Below are positions 36,083 through 43,465 of a stretch of DNA of 45,351 nucleotides, one piece after another. The notes under the pieces were generated by a model that was given only the letters and a program-made list of their open reading frames with translations, ran no database searches and was not told the origin of the DNA. Position 1 is the first letter of the stretch; each line of letters begins with the position of its first letter. Origin of the DNA: an uncultured Cytophaga sp. (GTDB taxonomy: Bacteria > Bacteroidota > Bacteroidia > Cytophagales > Cytophagaceae). A program made the position numbers and the translations under genes. The stretch lies in NCBI RefSeq assembly GCF_937863595.1, contig NZ_CALMGQ010000077.1:1-45351 (forward strand), given 5' to 3'.

Positions 36083-36586
36083 CTAGTTCAGATTAACTTC
36101 TTTGATGTATTCGTTAACCAATTTCTTTTGCTCGTCAGAATTGCTTAATTCTTTTTTAAGAATTTTTTCAGCAATATCAAGTGCTAAGGTAGCGGTATAA
36201 TTTTTAACTTCATTCAATGCTGCATTCTTTTCAGTTTGAATCGATACACGTGCTGCTTCCATTAAGCGATTACCCTCTGTTGAAGCTTTCAAACGAGCAT
36301 CTTCCATCATTACTGAAGATGCCTTTTGTGCATCTGCAAGAATACGATCGCGCTCAGATCTCGCTTCAACTAGTAATGCTTCATTTGTAGCCTGTAATTT
36401 TTCAATATCAGCACGCGCTTTATCTGCAGCAGACAATGCATCTGTGATTGAATTTTCGCGCTCTTTCATTGCGCTCATGATTGGCCCCCAAGCAAACTTT
36501 GACAATAAGAATAAGGTAATCAAGAAGATTACTGTTTGCCAAAAGAATAGACCTAAATCTGGTGTAATTAAACTTAATAATGCCAT
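36083..36586 (-). CDS. atpF: ATP synthase Fo subunit b
   Basis: This 167-aa protein has one N-terminal TM helix (about 9-28, LGLFFWQTVIFLITLFLLSK), then a long charged helix (about 35-165) that dimerises as the peripheral stalk. The motif FAWGPIMSAMKERENSI follows the membrane segment as in many Fo b subunits. It is a single gene, with no b' gene present. It is separated from atpE by 79 bp holding a hairpin. Confidence 0.94.
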   Translation of the reverse strand: MALLSLITPDLGLFFWQTVIFLITLFLLSKFAWGPIMSAMKERENSITDALSAADKARADIEKLQATNEALLVEARSERDRILADAQKASSVMMEDARLKASTEGNRLMEAARVSIQTEKNAALNEVKNYTATLALDIAEKILKKELSNSDEQKKLVNEYIKEVNLN

Positions 36587-36617
36587 ATATAGTGTAGTAA
36601 TATTTTTTTCAATAAGT

Positions 36618-36657
36618 AAAGCATATTCCGAGACCTAATGTCAACGGAATATGCTTT
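36618..36657 (-). promoter_or_regulatory. Intercistronic hairpin between atpE and atpF
   Basis: AAAGCATATTCCG (36618-36630) and CGGAATATGCTTT (36645-36657) pair perfectly over 13 bp around a 14-nt loop, 8 bp after the atpE stop on the minus strand. A minus-strand transcript lacks a T-run after the stem (TTTACTTATTG), so it resembles an mRNA processing or stability element more than a full terminator. Confidence 0.6.
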
Positions 36658-36665
36658 TTTAGCAA

Positions 36666-36905
36666 TTACGCTAGAGCGATCAATAGACAAACTACTACAC
36701 CGAAAAGAGCAACACCTTCAATAAGTGCAGCTGCAATCAACATCGCAGTTTGAATTTTTCCACTCTCAGATGGTTGACGTGCAATAGATTCTACTGCACT
36801 GCTACCGATACGACCGATACCTAAACCTGCCGCTAATGCTGCAATACCTGCGCCGATACCAGCACCTGCTAATGCAAGACCATCTAATAAAATTGAATTT
36901 AACAT
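36666..36905 (-). CDS. atpE: ATP synthase Fo subunit c
   Basis: This 79-aa proteolipid has two TM helices. Helix 1 has the Gly/Ala repeat GAGIGAGIAALAAGLGIG, the polar loop is RQP (43-45), and helix 2 carries the ion-binding glutamate E63 in ALIEGVALFG. The Na+-specific pattern (Gln in helix 1 with Glu-Ser in helix 2) is absent, as E63 is followed by Gly, so proton coupling is expected. It should form the multi-copy rotor ring, which needs more translation than its neighbours. Confidence 0.96.
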   Translation of the reverse strand: MLNSILLDGLALAGAGIGAGIAALAAGLGIGRIGSSAVESIARQPSESGKIQTAMLIAAALIEGVALFGVVVCLLIALA

Positions 36906-36944
36906 AGTTGTATTTATTTATTATTGAATGAAAACAAGAGATAA

Positions 36945-38030
36945 TTAATGTCCGTGATCGTAATCGTCGTGTGCGTGTTCTTCAACAGAAGAGCCGAAGT
37001 ACATTGCTGTCAACAATGTAAACACGAATGCTTGAATAAGAGCAACAAACAATTCCAAGAATGTCATAAACAAGCCAAAAGCTACGCTCAATGGTGCGAT
37101 ATAAACACTTTTAAACAAGAAAATTAAACCGATGAAACTTAGGATAATAATGTGGCCCGCTGTGATGTTAGCAAACAAACGAATCATCAATGAAAATGGC
37201 TTCGTCAATAAACCAATAATCTCAATAGGTAAAATAATTATTCTTAAAGGAAGTGGTACACCTGGAGTCCATAGAACGTGTTTCCAATAAGTTCCATTAC
37301 CATTGATTGTCGTAATTATAAATGTAGTTATTGCTAACATCAATGTAACAGCGATATTTCCTGTTAAGTTTGCACCGCCTGGCATTAAGCCCAAAAGGTT
37401 GTTGAACCAGATAAAGAAAAATACCGTTAATAAGTATGGCATGAAACGCTCGTATTTCGGTCCAATCATTTTCACAGCAATTTCATCTCTTATATATCCA
37501 ACGATTGGTTCAAAGAATGATTGCACACCTGAAGGTGCTTTTCCTTTATTTTTAACATACCCTTTAGCTACGGCAGTAAACACAAGTATTAATACAATAG
37601 CACTTAAAATTAAAGAAGCTACGTTTTTGGTGATAGAGAAATCATAAACGTGTGCACTGTGTACTTCATTTCCTAATACATCAACCAACACCACATGCTC
37701 ATGATGCATTTTATAACCAAAATTTTCCTTTTTAGGTACAAAATACGTATGTTTTGCATTGTCAAATTTGTTCGATAAGAATACATCTAAGCCCAATTCA
37801 GAAGAATATAGAATTATGGGAAGAGGTATTACTGCATGTATAGATTCATTATGAAACAAATGCCATTCATGCGAATCAGCAATGTGGTGCATAATCATTT
37901 CACCTGGATTGAATACTGATTCTTCTCCAGTCTCTTCTTCTTGGATTTTATGCTCAGTCGTTGCAAAACCTGCTATTGACAAAGTTGTCAGTAGAAGAAG
38001 TAATAGAATTTTGTTAATTTTAGTAGTCAT
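36945..38030 (-). CDS. atpB: ATP synthase Fo subunit a, with N-terminal periplasmic extension
   Basis: This subunit of about 361 aa has a conserved C-terminal Fo-a domain. The essential arginine lies in SLMIRLFANITAGHII, and the second signature ALIQAFVFTLLTAMYF follows. Compared with about 270 aa in E. coli, there are about 110 extra N-terminal residues: a signal-like helix (MTTKINKILLLLLLTTLSIAG), then a His-rich segment (MHHIADSHEWHLFHN and later KMHHEHVV). This extension is common in Bacteroidota a subunits, role unknown. I prefer ATG 38030, since the longer frame from 38087 puts a non-signal sequence first. It overlaps the upstream atpI-like gene by 11 bp. Confidence 0.93.
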   Translation of the reverse strand: MTTKINKILLLLLLTTLSIAGFATTEHKIQEEETGEESVFNPGEMIMHHIADSHEWHLFHNESIHAVIPLPIILYSSELGLDVFLSNKFDNAKHTYFVPKKENFGYKMHHEHVVLVDVLGNEVHSAHVYDFSITKNVASLILSAIVLILVFTAVAKGYVKNKGKAPSGVQSFFEPIVGYIRDEIAVKMIGPKYERFMPYLLTVFFFIWFNNLLGLMPGGANLTGNIAVTLMLAITTFIITTINGNGTYWKHVLWTPGVPLPLRIIILPIEIIGLLTKPFSLMIRLFANITAGHIIILSFIGLIFLFKSVYIAPLSVAFGLFMTFLELFVALIQAFVFTLLTAMYFGSSVEEHAHDDYDHGH

Positions 38031-38442
38031 TTCTCTTTGAATCGGCGCGCAAGTTACGCAATAAGTGATAAATTTCAAATGAAGCATATATAATGTAGAG
38101 AATAAAAAAATTCGCTACGTAAGTAATCTTATTCCCTGATAGATAAACCAAGCTTAATAGGATGAAAAATAGCGATAAAATGAAGCGTACAGCCATTGAT
38201 CCTAAGTAAAATGTATGGAATTCGTCTCTGCTTTTAAGCCCCAAATTTGATATTAAATGAGACAAAATTGAAATAACACCAAAAAACCCTTGTATCATCC
38301 AAAAATAGTCGCTAATAAACTCTGGCTTTATATGCGACAATATAAGTCCAACTGCTGATGTTAGAATTAGTATGATTGTATAGCCAAACCAAAAGTTTGA
38401 AACAATCGAACTATTCTCCTCTTTTCTGTTCATTGATGACAT
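38020..38442 (-). CDS. AtpI-like four-helix membrane protein of the ATP synthase operon
   Basis: This 140-aa protein has four TM segments (about 19-38, 47-66, 81-101, 106-127), ending in a basic tail (RNLRADSKRNDY). It lies between atpZ and atpB, where many operons place atpI, and has a similar size and topology. AtpI helps assembly of the c ring in some bacteria. Sequence motifs are too weak to be sure, so no symbol is given. It overlaps atpZ by about 32 bp and atpB by 11 bp. An alternative start is ATG 38433. Confidence 0.7.
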   Translation of the reverse strand: MSSMNRKEENSSIVSNFWFGYTIILILTSAVGLILSHIKPEFISDYFWMIQGFFGVISILSHLISNLGLKSRDEFHTFYLGSMAVRFILSLFFILLSLVYLSGNKITYVANFFILYIIYASFEIYHLLRNLRADSKRNDY

Positions 38443-38650
38443 CCATTATAAATTTCGTAATACTGCCAATCACGCCAAAAAGCATAAAAAAAACAGTATT
38501 CAATTTTCCGGCAACATTAAAATGGCGGTCTAGCCACCATCCTATAGCTCCAAAAACGCATATTGTAGCAATCATTTGAAAGCCAATAGCAGAATATTTT
38601 GAAAAGCCTGTCAAGGATGATTTTTTCACTTTACGTTCTTCCGTATTCAT
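38411..38650 (-). CDS. AtpZ/AtpI-family ATP synthase assembly or ion-channel protein
   Basis: This 79-aa protein has two TM helices: YSAIGFQMIATICVFGAIGWWLD and VFFMLFGVIGSITKFIMDVI. The GWWLDR motif between them is the signature of the small AtpZ (F0F1-ATPase subunit) family, proposed to aid Mg2+ supply or c-ring assembly. It is the first gene of the operon. The promoter -7 box ends five bases before the ATG. Confidence 0.85.
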   Translation of the reverse strand: MNTEERKVKKSSLTGFSKYSAIGFQMIATICVFGAIGWWLDRHFNVAGKLNTVFFMLFGVIGSITKFIMDVINEQKRGE

Positions 38651-38654
38651 TGTG

Positions 38655-38685
38655 CAAAGGTAACACTTTATTAACCGCTTAGAAA
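38655..38685 (-). promoter_or_regulatory. Promoter of the ATP synthase operon
   Basis: On the minus strand TACCTTTG (38655-38662) is a perfect TAnnTTTG -7 box. TTTC (38682-38685) sits 19 nt upstream, one mismatch from the -33 TTTG. Transcription would begin close to the atpZ ATG (38650), giving an extremely short or absent leader. Confidence 0.65.
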
Positions 38686-38752
38686 GTTTTTTTGCACAAT
38701 CTATTTTTATCGAAATCGTTCTAATGTATCTAATAAAACTTCTATGTTTTAC

Positions 38753-38760
38753 TATCTTTG
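38753..38760 (+). promoter_or_regulatory. -7 box of the sprE-like gene
   Basis: TATCTTTG matches TAnnTTTG exactly and ends five bases before the ATG at 38766. No clear -33 TTTG is seen. As on the opposite strand, the transcript should start near the initiation codon. Confidence 0.5.
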
Positions 38761-38765
38761 ACTAA

Positions 38766-41129
38766 ATGAATATAAATAAACGCCATACAACAATCTCGTT
38801 AAGCCTATTTTTGATCTTAACATTTTATGGACTCCTTTCTGTTTCATGCTCTCAAGAAAGCAATTCTTTCCTTGGACGCACGTACCATAATTTACTTGCC
38901 CGTGATAATGCATTTTTTTTAGCGCGTGAACGCATGAAACTTGTTGAAGTAAAAGTGTATGATTTAAAAGAAGATAATTACAATATAATTCTGCAACCTA
39001 TCCCACCCGTGGATACGAATAAAACAAAAGCTTTAGCAACGCAATTAGATGATATTATCAAAAAAGCATCCATACCCATCCGTAGACATAAGAATAGCGA
39101 CTATGTTGATGATAGCTATATTTTGGTAGGAAGATGTCGTATTTATAAAGGTGAGTTCAAAAAAGGAATGGACACGTATAAATACATGAATGCGAATGGC
39201 AAAAATGAAGATGACAAAATAGAAGGATTGATATATTTAATGCGAGCATATATGGCCGCCAATCAATATGACAATGCTAAAACGGTATCGGATCATATTT
39301 TAAAACAAGGGAAACTTACAAAAAAAAATACGGCATTGTTTAATGTCACTCAAGCCGATTATTTGCGTTATTTTGAACGGTATGATGAGATGATTCCATT
39401 ACTTGAAGAAGCCGCACCAATACAGAAAAAAAGAGATATCCGCTCACGTATGTATTTTATAGTTGGCCAACTTTACCAACTCAATAATAACGATACAATG
39501 GCTTACAAAAACTACCATAAGGTGGTAAAATCTAATCCGCCTTATGAAATGCTTTTCAATGCAAAATTAAATCTATTTCAAGTGACGGATGTTAATAACC
39601 CGGATGCAGTAAAGAAATTAAATAAATACTATACAAAACTTTTAAAAGATCTTAAAAACGAAGAATATAAAGATAAGATTTATTATGAAATGGGATTGTT
39701 TGAATACAAACAAAAGAATAAACCCAAAGCAATTGAATATCTGAAAAAATCTTCTCAAGCCAGCAAGTCTGGTGGAAGCCAGAAAGGTTTTACCTATTTA
39801 AAATTAGCTGAGATTTATTACGAAGATCTTGAAGACTATGAAAATGCTGCAGCTTATTATGACAGTACGGCTCAAACATTTAATAAAAAAGATAAACGAT
39901 ATCCATTAATTGCAAAACGCGATAAAGTCTTAGATGAGTTTGTTAAACATTTAAATACCATCAAACGAGAAGACAGTCTTTTAGCGGTAGCAAAGTTAGA
40001 TACCATATCCTTAAATAAATTAATAGATACTCTTGTTGCTCGAGAACAAGCTGTATATAAAGCGCAGCAATTAGCTCTAAAAAAACAAAAGGAACTAGCC
40101 GCAAATTCCACTGATGCGCCAATTGGTGCAATTACAAATAATGATCCAAATGCAAAAAGTTGGTATTTTTCAAATGCTGCTGCTGTACAAAATGGCCAAC
40201 AAGATTTTAAACAAAAGTGGGGCACGCGAAAACTTGAAGACAATTGGCGCCGATCTAAAAAAGAAGCAAACATAGATTTTGCAGGAGACGCTAAAGCAGA
40301 TTCTTTAAATACTCCAACAGATAGCACCGCAGCCAGTGATGAAGAAAAGAGCGATGTAAAAACGTTAAAGATTGATCGAAAAAAATATCTCGCTGATATA
40401 CCGTATTCTGAAGAGGCAAAAATAAAATCCAATAAAAATATTGAAGAGGCGCTATTTCAAGTTGCATCCATATATAATCATAAGTTAGATGAGCCAGACA
40501 GGGCCATTCGTACCTACAACACCTTATTGAAAAGATACCCTGATACAGAATATGAGCCAGAAGTTTTGTATAATTTATATCTCATTTATCTTAATAAAAA
40601 GGACTCTGAAAAAGTGGCTTTTTATAAAAATGAATTATTCACAAAACATCCAAATTCGATTTATTCAAAATTGATTCGCAACCCCAATTATTATAGAGAT
40701 TCAAAAATTGCAAATAAATTTGCTGAGTCTGAATATAAAGATGTTTACAATTTGTATAAAAACAATCAATATTCGGAAGCAGATTCCATTGCTAGTAGTA
40801 TTATTTTAAAATATCCCGACAGCGGTATTTTAGACAAGTTAGCGTATATGAAAATTCTTTGTACAATAAAGAATCCAAACACTGCTGTTGCATTAGACGT
40901 TATACAATCAGATATAAAGGCATTCACAGAGCTTTATCCTGAAAGTAAGCTCGTTCCATTGGCAACAAAGTTGTCAGAAGCGCTTGATAAACGAGCAAGT
41001 ACTGATGCGAAAGAAGTGGAGGATTTAAAGTTGAAAGAATCTGACACGTCACAGCCCTTACCTGACAGTACTATCGAAGAGAATCCAAATCCCCCGATTG
41101 ATAATTCTAATACGATAGAAGCGAAATAA
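38766..41129 (+). CDS. SprE/PorW-like TPR lipoprotein of the type IX secretion system
   Basis: This 787-aa lipoprotein has a lipobox LSVSC (lipidation at C28). Directly after comes SFLGRTYHNLLARDNAFFLARER, close to the start of SprE/PorW proteins (RTYHNTTARYNxYF type). TPR-like helical repeats cover about 90-400 and about 560-720 (ALFQVASIYNHKLDEPDRAIRTYNTLLKRYPDTEYEPEVLYNLY). A charged linker lies between them, and the C-terminus is acidic and low-complexity. SprE/PorW is needed for type IX secretion and gliding. The next genes encode a penicillin-binding protein and UvrC, probably on the same transcript. Identity is good but not certain, as TPR proteins are easily confused. Confidence 0.78.
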   Translation: MNINKRHTTISLSLFLILTFYGLLSVSCSQESNSFLGRTYHNLLARDNAFFLARERMKLVEVKVYDLKEDNYNIILQPIPPVDTNKTKALATQLDDIIKKASIPIRRHKNSDYVDDSYILVGRCRIYKGEFKKGMDTYKYMNANGKNEDDKIEGLIYLMRAYMAANQYDNAKTVSDHILKQGKLTKKNTALFNVTQADYLRYFERYDEMIPLLEEAAPIQKKRDIRSRMYFIVGQLYQLNNNDTMAYKNYHKVVKSNPPYEMLFNAKLNLFQVTDVNNPDAVKKLNKYYTKLLKDLKNEEYKDKIYYEMGLFEYKQKNKPKAIEYLKKSSQASKSGGSQKGFTYLKLAEIYYEDLEDYENAAAYYDSTAQTFNKKDKRYPLIAKRDKVLDEFVKHLNTIKREDSLLAVAKLDTISLNKLIDTLVAREQAVYKAQQLALKKQKELAANSTDAPIGAITNNDPNAKSWYFSNAAAVQNGQQDFKQKWGTRKLEDNWRRSKKEANIDFAGDAKADSLNTPTDSTAASDEEKSDVKTLKIDRKKYLADIPYSEEAKIKSNKNIEEALFQVASIYNHKLDEPDRAIRTYNTLLKRYPDTEYEPEVLYNLYLIYLNKKDSEKVAFYKNELFTKHPNSIYSKLIRNPNYYRDSKIANKFAESEYKDVYNLYKNNQYSEADSIASSIILKYPDSGILDKLAYMKILCTIKNPNTAVALDVIQSDIKAFTELYPESKLVPLATKLSEALDKRASTDAKEVEDLKLKESDTSQPLPDSTIEENPNPPIDNSNTIEAK

Positions 41130-41163
41130 TTATTTAATTTAATTTGAAATAAACTACATCTGA

Positions 41164-43455
41164 ATGAAACATAAAATTGTCCGTTTAGCAATTAGTCTTA
41201 TTTGGATCTTCTCCATCTTAGGAGTAGCCTTTATTTGGGGCTGGTTCTACATGGTCTCTTCAAATACGTCAAATTGGTTTGGTCCAATGCCAAATTTAGA
41301 AACCTTAGAAAATCCCAAAACAAATTTATCATCTGAACTATACACTGCTGATGGAATTATTTTCGGAAAATATTATAGAGAAAACAGGACGAATATTTCT
41401 TACGAAAACCTTTCCCCTAATTTGATCAATGCCTTATTAGCAACAGAAGACATTCGTTTTGAAAAACATTCTGGCATTGATTTGCAAGGTAGCTTTGCTA
41501 TATTATGGTACCTTTTTAAAGGTGACAAACGTGGATCAAGCACAATTTCACAACAGCTTTCAAAAAATCTATTTAAAACTAGAGGTGAAAAGTATGAAGG
41601 TGAACTTTCAAAATCTAACAATAAAATTCGCTTAGCTATTAATAAAACAAAAGAATGGATAACTGCTGTTAAAATTGAGCGTTCCTATACAAAAAAGGAA
41701 ATTATTACCATGTATTTAAATACAGTAGATTTTGGCAGTAATTCATTTGGAATTGTTACTGCTGCAAATACATTTTTCAGTATACCTCAAGACAGTTTAA
41801 CAATTAATCAAGCTGCAATGCTTGTTGGCTTACTTAAAGCACCAACTCTTTACAGTCCTATCTATAATCCCGAAAATGCGATTGGAAGAAGAAACACCGT
41901 TCTTCAACAGTTAGAGAAATACGCATTCATTAGTAAGGCACAACAATTGCAATTGTCTAGTCAGCCCATTGGTTTGAAATATCAAGTCGAAAATCACAAC
42001 AACGGTTCTGCTACTTACTTTAGGAGTTATATTACACGCTATTTATTAAAGTGGTGCAAAGACAGAGATTTAGATCTGTATGAAGATGGAATAAAAATTT
42101 ACACAACCATTGATTCACGCATTCAACAGCATGCTGAAGAAGCTGTTTATGAACACATGGCGTATCTGCAAAATAAATTTTTTGCCTATTGGAAAAATAA
42201 AACTCCTTGGCGAGATGAGGCATTTAAGGAGATACCAAACTTTATTGAACGCGTAGCAAAATCCTCCGATCGTTGGAAAATGTTTCAAGCTATTTATGAA
42301 GGTGATACTTCAAAAACTTGGATGGCAATGAATCGAAAAATACCCATGCGTATTTTTAGTTGGAAAGGTGAAATTGATACGATGTTAAGCCCAATGGATT
42401 CGATTCGTTACTACAAACATTTCTTGCATGTAGGTATGTTATCAATGGATCCACACAGTGGGTATATTAAAGCGTGGGTTGGAGGTATCGATCACAAGCA
42501 TTTTAAATATGACCACGTAAAACAGGGTGCAAGACAACCAGGTTCAACGTTCAAGCCTTTTGTATATACTGCAGCAATTGACTTAGGGTATAGCCCTTGT
42601 TATGAACTTCCCGATTTACCGGTTACATTTCAAACAGGTGACGAGAATGAAACTTGGACCCCCCAAAATAGCGATGGTAAATATAGCGGCGAGCTTTTCT
42701 CCATTCGGAAAGCCATGGCAAATTCCATCAATAGTATAACAGCGAATTTAATTAAAAAGGTTGGTCCACAAACGGTGGTGAATTATGCCGAAAGGATGGG
42801 TATTACGTCTCATCTAGAAGCTGTCCCAGCATTATGTTTAGGTGTATTTGACGTGTCATTATATGATATGGTTGGCGCTTACAGCACATTTGTGAATCAA
42901 GGTGTTTGGATAGAACCAATGTTTATCACACGAATAGAAGATAAAAATGGAACAATCTTACAAGAGTTTGTTCCTAAACATAGAGAGGTGCTAAGTGAAG
43001 AAACTGCTTATTTAATGGTTCACATGTTAAAAGGAGCAACCGAAGAAAAAGGTGGCACAGCATTGGGCTTAAATAAATATGGATTGCTTTGGAATGGTGC
43101 GGAAATTGGTGGTAAAACTGGAACCACTCAAAATTATTCAGATGGATGGTTTGTTGGAATAACAACTCAATTAACCACAGGTATATGGGTTGGTGGTGAT
43201 GACAGAAGCATTCACTTCAGAACGATGGATGATGGACAGGGGGCTCGAATGGCAATGCCTATATGGGCAATATTCATGAACAAAGTATACAACGATCCTA
43301 AAACAGGGATTATTAAAGAACGTTTCCCCATGCCTTCAAAACCGTTGAGCGTAGAAATAAACTGCAAAAAAATAAAGACAGATACCTTATCAAGTAGTAC
43401 AAATACTTCTAATCCCAACCAGAAAACAAAAAAACAAGTTATTCAAGATTATTAA
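41164..43455 (+). CDS. Class A penicillin-binding protein (PBP1A-like)
   Basis: This 763-aa bifunctional enzyme polymerises and cross-links peptidoglycan. An N-terminal TM helix (8-30) is followed by the GT51 domain (about 60-235) with catalytic ATEDIRFEKHSGID and GSSTISQQLSKN. The transpeptidase domain has STFK (catalytic S461, K464), SIN (521-523) and KTGTTQNYSDGWFVG. All catalytic motifs are intact. It starts 34 bp after the sprE-like gene and ends 10 bp before uvrC. Confidence 0.94.
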   Translation: MKHKIVRLAISLIWIFSILGVAFIWGWFYMVSSNTSNWFGPMPNLETLENPKTNLSSELYTADGIIFGKYYRENRTNISYENLSPNLINALLATEDIRFEKHSGIDLQGSFAILWYLFKGDKRGSSTISQQLSKNLFKTRGEKYEGELSKSNNKIRLAINKTKEWITAVKIERSYTKKEIITMYLNTVDFGSNSFGIVTAANTFFSIPQDSLTINQAAMLVGLLKAPTLYSPIYNPENAIGRRNTVLQQLEKYAFISKAQQLQLSSQPIGLKYQVENHNNGSATYFRSYITRYLLKWCKDRDLDLYEDGIKIYTTIDSRIQQHAEEAVYEHMAYLQNKFFAYWKNKTPWRDEAFKEIPNFIERVAKSSDRWKMFQAIYEGDTSKTWMAMNRKIPMRIFSWKGEIDTMLSPMDSIRYYKHFLHVGMLSMDPHSGYIKAWVGGIDHKHFKYDHVKQGARQPGSTFKPFVYTAAIDLGYSPCYELPDLPVTFQTGDENETWTPQNSDGKYSGELFSIRKAMANSINSITANLIKKVGPQTVVNYAERMGITSHLEAVPALCLGVFDVSLYDMVGAYSTFVNQGVWIEPMFITRIEDKNGTILQEFVPKHREVLSEETAYLMVHMLKGATEEKGGTALGLNKYGLLWNGAEIGGKTGTTQNYSDGWFVGITTQLTTGIWVGGDDRSIHFRTMDDGQGARMAMPIWAIFMNKVYNDPKTGIIKERFPMPSKPLSVEINCKKIKTDTLSSSTNTSNPNQKTKKQVIQDY

Positions 43456-43465
43456 TATCTCATGT

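Noticed and set aside
36666..36905. Sodium-type ATP synthase c ring
   Set aside because: The ion site is E63 followed by Gly, and the helix-1 Gln of Na+ enzymes is missing, so proton coupling is expected.
39872..40432. Antisense open frame of 186 codons inside the sprE-like gene
   Set aside because: It is the reverse shadow of a Lys/Ala/Ser-rich region. The composition is cysteine- and serine-rich without any domain, and the sense frame has clear TPR features.
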